NCBI GenBank assembly: GCA_035771175.1 | Contig: CM069589.1 | Coordinates: 27,918,201 to 27,982,200, forward strand | Direction: 5' to 3' | From: Paratinospora sagittata | Lineage: Eukaryota; Streptophyta; Magnoliopsida; Ranunculales; Menispermaceae | Length of the DNA stretch: 64,000 bases | In this document: one piece after another, positions 46,191 through 57,555 of the stretch | How positions within the stretch are numbered: the stretch's first letter is position 1 | How the letters are laid out: every line of letters begins with the position of its first letter | Position numbers and translations under genes: made by a program | The notes under the pieces: model-generated | What the model was told of the DNA's origin: nothing | Databases searched by the model: none | The model's input: only the letters and a program-made list of their open reading frames with translations

Positions 46191-48074
46191 TGAACGCAAG
46201 TAAAGGCCTACGACAAGAGGATAAATCCTTCGCACCTGGGAGGGGATGTGAATTGGATGTTTTAACTAATTTTAACAAATTTAAAGTTCTTTGATGGAGT
46301 TCTCAAATTGGTTCAAGTTAATGCTTAAATAAATGGTGTGTATAAGTTAAGTGCAAATTTTAAATACAAGGAACACAAAGATTTTTATATGGATCGAAAA
46401 TACTTTTTCTACATCCTCGTCTAAAAAAAACTTCTCTAAAATTTGACCATCTTTAGCTCATTTCAAGGATGTAAACTAAATCGTTACAATATATTTTTAC
46501 AGGTTGAAAGTAAACCTATCTTTTTATTAGTTAAAGACAAACCTACAATAACCTTTTGCAGGCTAAGAAAGGATAAAGGGTGAAATTAAGATCCTTGATT
46601 TTAAACTTAAAATCACAAGTGATTCATAACTACTTAACTTGGTTTGTTTCAAGTAAAATCAAACCAAAGAAAGAAAATAGTAAATATTTATTTTAAACAA
46701 TTAGAATAATTACAATAAAGTTTAAATATTACAAATCCACCAATACAAGATATGAAATATTAACCTAAAAAATTAGCTCAAAAATTAGAGAGACCTCACA
46801 ATTAATTTTACCTCCTTACATCAAATATTGCTCAAAAATGATTTTGAAGAAGCTTTGAATGATGTTTAATGTGAAGGCTTTGAAAAACTCTTTTGAATCG
46901 ACTCATATTGGATTTTGAAATTTGAAAAATGAAGAAAGGAGTTTAAATGTTTGAAATCACTCAATAATTTTTTGTTTGTGTATCTCTTGTGTCTAAAATG
47001 GCCTATGTGTATTTATAGGTTAGAAAAAAACTTTAGCCATTACACACAAAATACTAGCCGTTGGGAGTTCAAAATTCAAGTTTTAGACTGTTGGAGTCAC
47101 ATTCCAACAATGAGAAGCACGTTTCTCTTCAAAGAAACAAGTTTTTTAGAAGAACACCAGAAAGCCCAAAACTCATACGACAAACATAAATGCGTTTCTC
47201 CAAATCTAGAGTGCATTTCAACAAACCAGTTGATTGGATGTCAATCCAGTCGATTGGATTGTCATCCACTCAAGGTTCACCAGTCAACCGTAATTTTGTG
47301 TAAAAACTTGGATTTTTTGATTTAAGATTTTAAGAACATGTTTAAGCAGTAAAGTATGATGGAAATACATGAAATTTGATAATCAAACACCTTTGAAAAC
47401 ATTTCAAATAAAGATTCAAGGTTAGGTTATACAACAAGTCAAATACATTAAATTTTGAAAACTTAAGCGTATGGGTTTTTATGAAATCTTGTGCATATGT
47501 GATTTTAATAAAACTCATACAAATTTGAAAAACATATACAAGTATGATTTTAAATGATTGAGCAAAGTTGTGCAAGGAAGTTACAACCTAATTCTAGACT
47601 CATACGATACTCTCAACCATTGTTTTTATCTTTCTTTCAAGTTGTTCAAACTTTGAGTACTTTTTCAAATTTCTTTATCTCCTTGAATTTGAAGTACTTT
47701 GATCTTGTATTCACCTTGTATTGATATAGGTGTTGAAATATACTGAATAGATTTATTAGCACCATTTGTTATATGGTTTGTTGACATCAAAACACTCAGG
47801 AAAAACTAAGTGAAAAAACACTTAGGTCAACAAAACAATCAAGTAATACTATGGTATATTTCAGAACAAACTACTATTGTTTATCAAAATTCAATATTTG
47901 TCCCCTTTTGGATATCATCAAAAAAATCATAAAGAATCACATGGAGATTATCTTTTAGCTAAAACATCAAAACACTAGAGCTTCTCCTTTCAAAAAAAGA
48001 TGTCAATTTCCTTTGAATCTATTCAGTCAACATTAAAAATAATTCATGATATATAATCAAGATTAAACACACAT
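46191..48074 (-). mobile_element. Divergent Sirevirus-like 3' LTR S8 with internal stub
   Basis: The LTR is probably 46191-47893 (TGAACGCAAG at the left, AAATTCA at the right). It has the same modules, degraded: GAGGGGATGTGAATTGGA start block, leader repeats at 46480-46580 (TTTTTACAGGTTGAAAG) and TATA box at about 47008-47017 (minus). The following 47894-48074 is 3' internal sequence: a minus-strand purine tract CCAAAAGGGGACAA (about 47896-47909) preceded by a TTTTTTGATGATATC stretch, as in copia elements. It is truncated at 48075. The end position is inferred from the purine tract. Confidence 0.6.
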
Positions 48075-48299
48075 TGTGACAACCCTTGTTCTGTTGGTCC
48101 ACCCAAAAGGGGGGTGAATTGGGTGCGATGGTCAATTGTAAAATTATCTCCCAATAACTTAGTGATTTACATGAGTGTTTTAGAATTGGATGCAAAATAG
48201 AGCATAGACTAAATTGCAAACGTGTAACACACAGATTTATAGTGGTTCAACTAAGCCTACGTCTACTACCTAATATCCCAATTAGGATTTTCTCAATCC

Positions 48300-48725
48300 A
48301 CTAACTGATTCTCTTATGAGTGAGAACCAAACTGTTACAATTGCCCTTTTACAGGTTAAAGGCAATCCTATCCTTTTACGGGATACAGATGAACCGTATT
48401 TCCTTTTTTCGGGATAAGGAAAAACCCAGGTTCCTTTTACGGGATAAGGAAGAACCGTTTTTCTTTTACGGGATAAGGAAAAATCGTGAACCTTTTACGG
48501 GATAAGGAACAACCGTTTCTCTTTTACAGGTTAAGAGATAACCTACCCTTTTACAGGTTAAGGACGCACTTATCTTTTTACGTGATTAGGATGAACTTCC
48601 TACTTGCAGGTGAGGATAAAACTTTTTCTCTTTTACAGGTTAAGAGATAACCTATCATTTTTCAGGGTAAGAACACACTTATCCTTTTACAGGATTAGGA
48701 TGAACCGGTTCTCTTTTACAGGTTC
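48300..48725 (-). repeat. Leader hairpin array of S9 (longest)
   Basis: At least twelve units with TTTTACGGGATAAGGA or TTTTACAGGTTAAGAGA (plus strand). Hairpins CCTTTTACGGGATAAGG, with a 4-5 bp stem, alternate with CTCTTTTACAGGTTAAGAG, with a 6-bp stem, sometimes as duplicated blocks. Confidence 0.8.
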
Positions 48726-49480
48726 AGAGATAACCTTTCATGATTTCAATCCTGAAATCATTAAGTGAACTTCATTCACTTGTCCTGGTTGTTTCAGTTC
48801 AGAAACACACCAACATTACAACACTAAGATGTTGGTTGGTTCTAACGTAGTATAACACTTTACTTTAAAGCTTAGTACATAGCATTACAAAGATATGAAA
48901 TATGAAACAAGTAATGCTAAGTTGAAATACACCTTCAATCCTTTACCTTTCAATGTTCGGTATTGCTCAAGTGCAGTTTCAAAAAGCATGAATAATATGA
49001 TATGAAAATCAGTGCTTCTTCGAAAGTAATAAATACTAAATAAAGATTGACTTAAAACATGAAGGACTGGTGTAAATCAAAGACACGAACAATTTTCAAA
49101 ATAGATATAAAATATAAGTATGAAAATTTCAGGTTCAGTGATCAGTAGTTAACGCAACTACTGATATAGTTCAATACAATACTTAAGATATGAAATCAAG
49201 TACAATTGTATATCTTGAACAATTTCTCAAATTCTATCTCTAGGAAGAATGATACCAAATATGAATCAGTGCTGAGAATTTGAGTTGATACTAATAAAGA
49301 TAGATTTTCAAAGATAAAGTATAATTGAAGCTCAATATGAAAATCTATTGTAATCGTAAGGGTATCAGTGAAAAATACTTTGAAAGATTAGAAAATGAAA
49401 TTCATTTTGACACAGACTAACTTTCAAAATATATTGGCACAACATATAGTGATTGACAAGTTGTTTGATCCTAAGTGCTA

Positions 49481-49490
49481 GTATTTATAG
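49481..49490 (-). promoter_or_regulatory. TATA box of S9 LTR
   Basis: CTATAAATAC on the minus strand, same context as S6 and S7. Confidence 0.65.
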
Positions 49491-49714
49491 ACTTATTGGG
49501 ACATAGTCGTTAGACATTTGAAGTTCAAATAATATGAACATTTACTAACATTCTGGTTCTTTTCAGATTTCATGAAAAAGGAAAGTTTTAGAAAAACTTA
49601 TTTCATGTATCAGAGACGATCTTTGATAGGTCTGAAAAGGACTCTGTGCAAAGGTATGTTTTGAAAAAGTAAACTTACATAGTGTACTTGTTCAAATAGT
49701 GACAATTGTTAAAT

Positions 49715-50400
49715 TAGCGTCCTGATTTCATAATCAGCGTCTTGACGCGTAATGTCAACTTTGTCGTTTTGTTCCTTGAGGGCACTCATTACGTATAAGC
49801 ATCCTGCAGAACACTTAAGTGAGGGCGCTACTTACTAGTAAGCGTCCTGACTTACTTTGACACTTAAATGACTTAACCTTGAGGGCACTAATGCATAGTT
49901 AGCATCCTGCTGTGTTTTAAAATAGTTAAGTACATGAGGGCACTACTATCCGAGTAAGCGTCCTGCCAGTTTAAAACATAAAAATAAAACATGAGGGCGC
50001 TACAACTATGTAAGCCTCCTACCAGTTAAAAATACTTTAAATAAAGACAAAAGCACGCTGAATGACAATCATTGTCCTGAGAGTTACTAAGTTGATTCCT
50101 AAAGGTGAGGGCGCTTCTATCCAGATAGAGTCCTGATAGATTATTCAACTTATAACTATCAGCGTCCTCAAGGAAACATTCTTTGAAGAACTTAAGACAT
50201 CTTTAAGTGAGATGATGCTGAGTTAGCTTCCTGACAACTTCAGAGGTTGACTAATAAAGTAGGCCGCTACTATACAAGTAAGCGTCTTGATAAATTAGTT
50301 CAATTCAACCTTAAACGTTATCAGCGTCCTAATGAACTATCAGCGTCCTGACTTATCAAGTTCAAGAGAGCACTGCTATTTCATTAGCATTCTGAAAGAC
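49715..50400 (-). repeat. U3 hairpin array of S9
   Basis: About ten half-site pairs. A clear case is GAGGGCGCTTCTATCCAGATAGAG at about 50107-50130, in which TCT/AGA extends the AGGGCGCT stem. Confidence 0.78.
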
Positions 50401-51424
50401 TCTTTGAAAATAGTTTTGACTTGCGATAAAATATACGATAAATGCAAATAAAAACTCGGTAGATTTCAAATTAAATATATAGTATTTGATCATTTGAAAT
50501 ACCGTAAAAACATGAAATCAAAACATGCAGATTAGAAAAACATATGTAGATGATTTATGCATGGTTTTGAAAAACATTTTGAGCAATAACGATTAGAGAA
50601 AGATATACCTTAAATACTTTGTGTATTTCTCATTTCTCATAACCGTTAAATCCATCTCTTCATTATGAGATCTTCAATAAGAGCTTTGCGGAGTTGAATG
50701 ACTTGAGTGCTGATCGAGAGATGTAGTCTTGAAGCTTGATCGAATTGTTCGAGTGAAGTGATCTTGAAATCATGATGTGATCATTGAAATCTTTTTGATT
50801 GAAACGAACTTGACCGTTGGATGTGATCTTTGAGTTCCTGGGTCGAGTCGTTCCTTGACTTTTTGTTTTCATTAGGTGCTTTGAAAAAATCTTGATACAC
50901 GCACATTTAACACCGAAAAGTACTTTGTTTGTGATCATCAAAATATATTTTATCACAGTATATTTAGGGACGAAAAAGTGATGAACCGCATAGGTTGACA
51001 AGTTCTCAATCAAGGAAACATCAAGTCACCTGGGCTAATACCCTCTCCAATAGAGTACTAGAAACCCTCAACCTTTACTCATATCACCATTTTCACACAT
51101 AATCAACCATGAACAAGTCACACAAGGCATAGATATACACAAGACATTAATACTCAACCCAAGTGCAAAATCTCATGAAAATTAAGTAAAGTTATTACAG
51201 TTATCTATTGGTCCAGTATTATCGTCCAAGAGGGGGGGATTGGACTTCGAAGATTTTTCTGTTTACCTTTTAGTTATTTTAATTAATCAATTAAAGTGCG
51301 CAGTAGGTAAAAATCCAAATAACAAGCGCACGAATAATAAATGAACACAAAGGATTTAGAGTGGTTCGGTTCCCCTTGAACCTATGTCCACTACCCAACC
51401 ACCATGATCATGATTTTCGAATAC

Positions 51425-51665
51425 ACTATTGGCTAATCACTTACAGGCATGATTAGAAGCCGTTTACACTAACCAACATCAGGGCCTGGTTAGAAAACCA
51501 CCACAACTAACCTACACAAGGGCTTGGTTAGAAAGCCACAAACACTAACCTACATAAGGGCTAGGTTAGAAAGTCACAGTCTAGCGTACATCAGGGCTTG
51601 CTAGAAAGCCACAACTTGCAACCAACTGACGGGCGTGGTTACGTGCCGTACAAATAAGGTATAGT
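51425..51665 (-). repeat. Leader hairpin array, family B stems
   Basis: Five to six units of about 38 bp. Stems seen: CTAACC/GGTTAG three times, CTAGC/GCTAG (51583-51602) and AACCA/TGGTT (51632-51652), each around a CAAGGGCTT-like loop. Confidence 0.8.
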
Positions 51666-52569
51666 CCCGGTTGACTTAACTCAACAATACATCAAGATTA
51701 CAAAGATATAGAAAAGTGTATAACAACACTCTCAACAATTTAAGCTTACATTCTTGAATGAGACAATAATCACTATTCCAACCACTATGATTCTAAATGA
51801 TTCAAAGTGTTGAAATAGGTTTTTATCAAATGCAATCTATTCAAATATATGTAATGTAAAACAGTGAATCGATTATGCACAACTATCAAGATATTTGATT
51901 CTAAACAATGATAGGTTTGAAGCACGAGAATCAATATATCATGATGATCAAAACTTGATGATTCTAAGTGAATATGTAATAAAGATCAAGAATCAAACTA
52001 CTCAAGTATGATCAAAAACTTCGATTCAATAAAATATAATATTAGCACGTGAATCGAAATCTCAAACTATTTATGAAACCACTAAACAAAGTAATTTGTT
52101 ATGAAGATCAAGATCGGGTTTCACAAACACAATCAATACAAAATCAGTTTTAAAGATGATAATCTAAGCACAAAAATTGATTTGCATAAACCAAAATCAC
52201 AAGAATCTAGATTAGAAATGTGTACCCCACTTGGGTAGGTTGAAGCACCAAGATTCTTCTTGTGTGAAGTTGGATGATAGAAATCATGATCAAGACTCAA
52301 AAGATGATGTAGAAACACTTGAATCGTCTTGAACACTTGCACAAGAGAAACTCTCCAAGTTTCTCAAGGTTTTGAAAGATGTGGAGAACTATTCAAAAGA
52401 TTGAATCGAAAACTCAAATGTAGTGAACTTTTGTAGTGAATGACGGATTAAATGGCTTGAGAAGTTGTTTAGGACGAGTATAAATGATGTAGGAAAAATC
52501 GCACAAGTTTTCTTGATTCTGCAAGAGTTGCTCTTCAAATGAGCAAGTGTGGTATTTATAGACAAACAC

Positions 52570-52970
52570 CACACCGAGGCACAGAAACGCATTCCTTAAC
52601 ACAGGAACGCGTTTCTAGTTTGAAATCTAAAAAAATTAAGATTTCCTTCCAATTAAGGAGCGTGTTCTTTACTTAAGGAGCATGTTCCTCAATATGTCCG
52701 TTGGGGCATAGGAACAAATTCCTTCAACAAGAACCACTAACTCTTAAATTTTTCCTATTTTACTTTTGGCAATAGGAGTGCATTCCTCCTTTAGGGGAGC
52801 GCGTTCCTTTTCTCTGATAAAAAAAAAATTGAGTTTCAAGAAAGCCATAGGAGCGCGTTCCTCTTACAAGGAGTGCGCTCCTTAAACCCTGACAAAAAAT
52901 TACTGAGTTTCTGGAAATAGATCAGGAGTGCGTTCCTTACTATAGGAGCGCGTTCCTTCACTAACAAGTG
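52570..52970 (-). repeat. U3 palindrome array, family B
   Basis: Ten or more copies of AGGAGCGCGTTCCT or close variants, near-palindromes of 14 bp, occurring singly or in facing pairs. They occupy the place of the AGGGCGCT/AGCGTCCT array in the other family. Confidence 0.78.
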
Positions 52971-53959
52971 AAATAAACTCGATTTTTGATCATTTTAAGC
53001 TTACGACATTGTCAAAAACATAGACTAACATTTTAAAAACATTTTTGACACAAATAAGGTATAATTAACACAGTTAAAACATGAGTAATTCAATCGATTT
53101 AAACCAATGATTAAAGCAATAAGTATAAAACATGTGAAACGGTAAAACCATGCAAAGTTGACAAAATGAGTGCATGGTAAACATTGATAAAAAAATGTAT
53201 GATAAACAATTATGACTAAGTGACAACATAACTATTAAACTAAAATATGTGCATGCATGATAATAATAAACTATATGAATGATTTTAAAAAGATGCAAAT
53301 CATGTGTGGTTGGAACAAGTAAAAGTTACTCTACAACACTAGGATTGTAAGAAAGTAATACAACCATAAAGCTCTTGAATCTTCGTGAGGTGTTGTTCCT
53401 TCCACATGCTTTGATAATGCAGTTGAATCCATTAGATATATCTAGTTAACGCTGAAACAACTACGTTAGAGAGATTAGTACCGTGATTATAATGTTTGTA
53501 AATATCAAAACACTTAGGAGAATACTAAGTGAAAAACCACTTAAGTTAACATTATCCATGTCCAAGTATATTTCAAAGTTCAAATAAAGTGAAAACAACT
53601 CCTAACAAGTAGATCAAGTGCCTCTCGCTCCATCTAGCACTCACCAACAAGAAATGATGGAGTCAACGCACGAGAGAGAAGGTCAGTAAGCGATGTTCTT
53701 GCCGTTATCTAGGGCACTGCTACATCTTGAAAAAATAGAAAAGTAGAGTGAGCTTATAGCTCAGTGAGATGATTTCGCATACCCACCATCACATGCTCAT
53801 CAATAGATTTAAAACCATGCACATATCAATCATTATGGAAGTCATAATATAATCACCACACGTGAAAATTGGAAAAATAGATTATTCCATAAAGTACTTA
53901 ACATTTGCATGAAAATTCATCATTCAAAACCATGTCTCATACCAACCATATAACATAGG

Positions 53960-55302
53960 TGCATCCTAGAATCCTAACTTTCCATGATTAATTTCATATT
54001 GTTGAAGTTAGGGTTAGATTTCTTGTTCTCCAAGAAATGATAGTCAAAATCTAATATGGTTATGAAATTCTTAGATAACAAGTGGTAGATTTGAATGGTT
54101 TTGGACTGTTTATTATACTTATAAAGAACTACATAAGGATTAGACTAATTTGAATGGTTTTGGAGTGTTTATTATATTTATAAACAACTATATAAGGATT
54201 AGACTATTGAAGTTAAGGTAGATTCCTTGTTCATCAAGGAAAAGTGGAAGTCATGACTTGATTGCTTATTATGACCAAAAACCTTTGGATTATGGTAAGT
54301 GAATGACAAATCCACCCTAAATGTCAAGTTGAGAGTAAGTTTAAAGGAATTAAGCTATAAGAATGACCATAGTTGATTTAAGGGAGTTTTGATGTAGAAC
54401 GTTGAAATAATGGAACAGATAATGAAACCTATGATTATGTTGGGATTTAAATAGGAATAGTGTTTTTTATATGTGCTAGGAAGTGAGGAACTGACGAAAG
54501 AGTAAAGGTTCCTAAGCGAGGTTTGCAAGTTGGTAACGATATTACTGTGAGTAAATTTCATTCTCCCATCACATACATATCATCATAGGTAGAAAGGTTG
54601 TTTTAGCATCATGAACCATGCTTATCTATTATTTGAATGTTGCAAAAATGTGAGATTGAAAATGATTCGATTAACATGTATATGAGTTGACGGACATGCT
54701 TATGAATTGTTTAGGATTATTAATAATGCTCATAAACCATGGACTAATATTCATGCTTGTGAACTGTTTGGACTTAGTAATCATGGTAGAATTGTTTTGG
54801 AATAATATTCATGTTTATGATTTGTTTTGGAATAAGTCATACATATGTGGTAGAATTATTAATTATGCCATGAACATGGAGACTGACATAGATTTCAGCA
54901 TGCATAATTCTTGAATTGCGTTCCATATGGTCAGGGAGTAGGCTGACATAGTATATGTGTAAGTATGCTCACATGGGGTAAGACGTCGACGGTTGGACGT
55001 TGGGAAGGCTCCCATTAACAATTTACTGACGAAATGGTAGATCTAGTTGCAACCATAAGATCATAGATTTGATATTTTTATAGGCTGGTAAGTATCTCGG
55101 ATGTGCCTATATTACATGATTGACTTTAAAAAATGGTTTGCAAAGGTTGAATTTATAAAAAATATATCGAGTATCTTGATATCTATACTCTATGTTCAAA
55201 ATGTACGTTTGTTGCATTTGATTTCATGTTCCCATGATGACTTGATAAATGCATGGTTTTAAAACCTATTGATGAGTATGTGATGGTAGATATGTGATAT
55301 CA
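53960..55302 (+). mobile_element. Chromovirus-like LTR fragment T3, inverted to T2
   Basis: Plus-oriented sequence with GGTCAGGGAGTAGGCTGACA and AGGCTGGTAAGTATCTCGG blocks typical of Tekay/Del-type LTRs. 55100-55302 is the inverted counterpart of about 53765-53970. The left boundary is unclear and the right is cut by S11. No coding region. Confidence 0.5.
54090..54207. repeat. 59-bp tandem duplication
   Basis: TTTGAATGGTTTTGGA at 54090 and 54149 (one base differs inside). Both copies end AAGGATTAGACTA. Confidence 0.88.
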
Positions 55303-55539
55303 TTGTTGGCCTAGTATTATAGTCCAAGAGGGGGGCTGAATTGGACTTGGCGGATTTTCGCGTTACTTTTCGGATAATGTAATTAAACAAATTAAAATGC
55401 ACAGTAGTTAACAATCAAAATATAAACAAATACAGGAAAGAAAATTGAACACAGAGATTTAGAGTGGTTCGGTTTCCCTAGAACCTACGTCCACTACCTA
55501 GTCACCACGATCAGGATTTTCTAATACACAATTGGTTAG

Positions 55540-55715
55540 TCAACTTACGATCGTGACTAAAAGCCATTTACACTAACCAACATAAGGGTTTGGTTAGAAA
55601 GCCACACATGCTATCCTACACAAGGGCTTGGCTAGTAAGCATACTCTAACCTACACAAGGGCTTGGCTAGTAAGCCACACTACAACCACTTACGGGCGTG
55701 GTCACAAGTCGTAAA
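55540..55715 (-). repeat. Leader hairpin array of S11
   Basis: Four to five units of CTAACCTACACAAGGGCTTGG type. Two units pair CTAGCC with GGTTAG on the minus strand, one G-U wobble, which would be an A-C mismatch on the other strand. Confidence 0.72.
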
Positions 55716-56609
55716 TCTATAGTATTAATCCCAAGTTGACTAACACGTCAACGATACATCAAGATTACAAATAATAGAGATGTGTTCTACAACACACTCA
55801 ACAGTATATAGCTTACAATCTTGATTTAGTATACACTACTATTCTAACCACAATGATTTAAATTGGTTTTCTCAAATGTAATCGATTCAAATATATATGA
55901 TATAAAACCGGGAATAGATTATGCACATATAACAAGATATTGATTATAACTATGATAAGTTTAAAGCACAAGAATCAATATATGATGATGATCAAACTTG
56001 ATAATTTTAAAAGTGTAAATGATTAAGTTCAAGAATCATGCAAACTAAGTATTGATCAATGAAGTCGATTCAATATAATATAACTTTAACACATGAATCG
56101 ATACCACAAAATATTTATGAAACCACTAAACAAGATATTATGATATAAAGATCAAATTAGGGTTTCATACACAATAATAAAGAGGAAATCAATTTTCAAG
56201 ATATTAACTTAAGCATAAAACCAATTTGCTCAAACAAAATCACAGGAATTGAGTTAGAAAAATTTTACCCCACTTGGGTAGGGTTGAAGCTTGACGATTC
56301 TTCAAAACACGTTTAAGAAAGATCAAGACACGACAAGGTGTGTAGTGAACACTCAAAAACGTCTTGAAAACTTGCTCAATGGAAGCATACGAGTTTCTCA
56401 AAGTTTTGAAAGATTTGGAGAACTTTTTGAAAGTATGAATCAAATGAACAAAGGTAGGTGAACTTTTGCTATAAAATAGCTTTAAAATCGCTCAAGAACT
56501 TGTTGCTGGCTTGTAGAAAGATTAAGATGAAAATCGCACAAGTTATCTAAGTTTTGCAAAAGTTGCTCTTCAAATAAGCAAGTGTGGTATTTATAGAAAA
56601 ACACCACAC

Positions 56610-56960
56610 CGAGGCACAGGAACGTGTTCCTAAAGGAAGAAGAGCGTTTCTACTTTGAAATCAAAAAAATCTCAAATTTTCCTCCGATTAAGGAACGCGT
56701 TCCTCAATATGTCCGTTATGCATAAGAATGAGTTCCTTTATCAAGAACCACTGACTCTATAAACTTTCCTATTTTGCCCTTAGCAACAGGAGCACGTTCC
56801 TTCTTGAAGGAGCGCATTCTTTTTCCCTGATCAGAAAAATATTGAGTCTCGAGAAAAGCCACAGGAGTGCGTTCCTTAAACCCTGATAAAAAAATACTTA
56901 GTCTTGGGAAAATGCTCAGGAGCGCGTTCCTTAAGAGTGAAACGGGTTCTTTCACTATGA
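56610..56960 (-). repeat. U3 palindrome array of S11
   Basis: Seven to nine copies of AGGAGCGCGTTCCT and variants, with one perfect 14-bp palindrome. Confidence 0.75.
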
Positions 56961-57555
56961 AGAGAAAGAAACCCGATTTTTTAATCAAAATGAGTTTAGG
57001 ACATTGCTAAATACATATGTTAATTTAAAAACAATTTTTGACAAGATTGAAGTATAATTGACAAGTTAAATACGTGTAAATCAATCACTAAGCATATGAT
57101 TGAGACATTCAATACAATACACGTAAAACGGTAAACCATGCAAAGTTGGTAAATTTAATGCATGTTAATCACTGATAAAAATAAGCATGATAAACAATTT
57201 TAACTAAGTGTGATTGCATAATTATCATACTAATGTGTGTGCATGCATGATTAATAATATAATAACGTATATGCATGAGTATGATAAACTATATGTATGA
57301 TTTTTGAAAAGATGCAAATTATATTGTGGTTGGAACATGTAAATGTTACTTTACAACACTAAGATTCTAAATGAGAAGTAAAACTATGAAGCTCTTGAAT
57401 CTTCGTACAATGCAATTTCTTCTGCATGCTTTGAAAGACTAGTTGAATCCTTCTGATATAGCTAGTTAGCACTGAAACAACTATGTCAAAGAGATTAGTG
57501 ATCACAGAACCTGATTGAAGTAAAACAAAACCGGGTGAGAGTAGTTACATCAACA

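Larger units (their letters stand above)
48092..51000 (-). mobile_element. Sirevirus-like solo LTR S9
   Basis: 2909 bp, TGTTGGTCCACC to TAGGTTGACA. Flanks are TGTTC (48087-48091) and AGTTC (51001-51005), one mismatch. Modules: leader array 48300-48725, TATA 49481-49490 (minus), U3 array 49715-50400. The two-part hairpin at 48239-48268 has a mismatch in the outer stem. Close relative of S6 and S7. Confidence 0.87.
51206..53551 (-). mobile_element. Sirevirus-like solo LTR S10, family B
   Basis: 2346 bp flanked by exact TTATC copies (51201-51205 and 53552-53556). The plus-side end reads TATTGGTCC (TG changed to TA) and the other end GTTAACA. Modules: two-part hairpin 51359-51393 with inner stem GGTTC/GAACC, leader array 51425-51665, TATA 52552-52562 (minus) and a U3 palindrome array 52570-52970. 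51700-52550 and 52970-53540 hold AT-rich LTR sequence without a gene. Confidence 0.88.
48075..53960 (-). mobile_element. Chromovirus-like LTR fragment T2, split by S9 and S10
   Basis: Own pieces are 48075-48091, 51001-51205 and 53552 to about 53960. The plus-side end is TGTGACAACCCTTG. The last piece contains the GTGAGCTTATAGCTCAGTGAG block that lies near the 3' side of such LTRs. No coding region. The right boundary is uncertain. Confidence 0.5.
55303..57555 (-). mobile_element. Sirevirus-like 3' LTR S11, family B
   Basis: 2253 bp, TGTTGGCCTAG to TACATCAACA. Because a purine tract (AAAAGGGAGATAT on the minus strand) directly abuts the right end at 57556, this is a 3' LTR with internal sequence to its right, not a solo LTR. 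Modules: two-part hairpin 55463-55496, leader array 55540-55715, TATA 56587-56596 (minus), U3 palindromes 56610-56960 with a perfect AGGAACGCGTTCCT at about 56691-56704. Confidence 0.83.
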
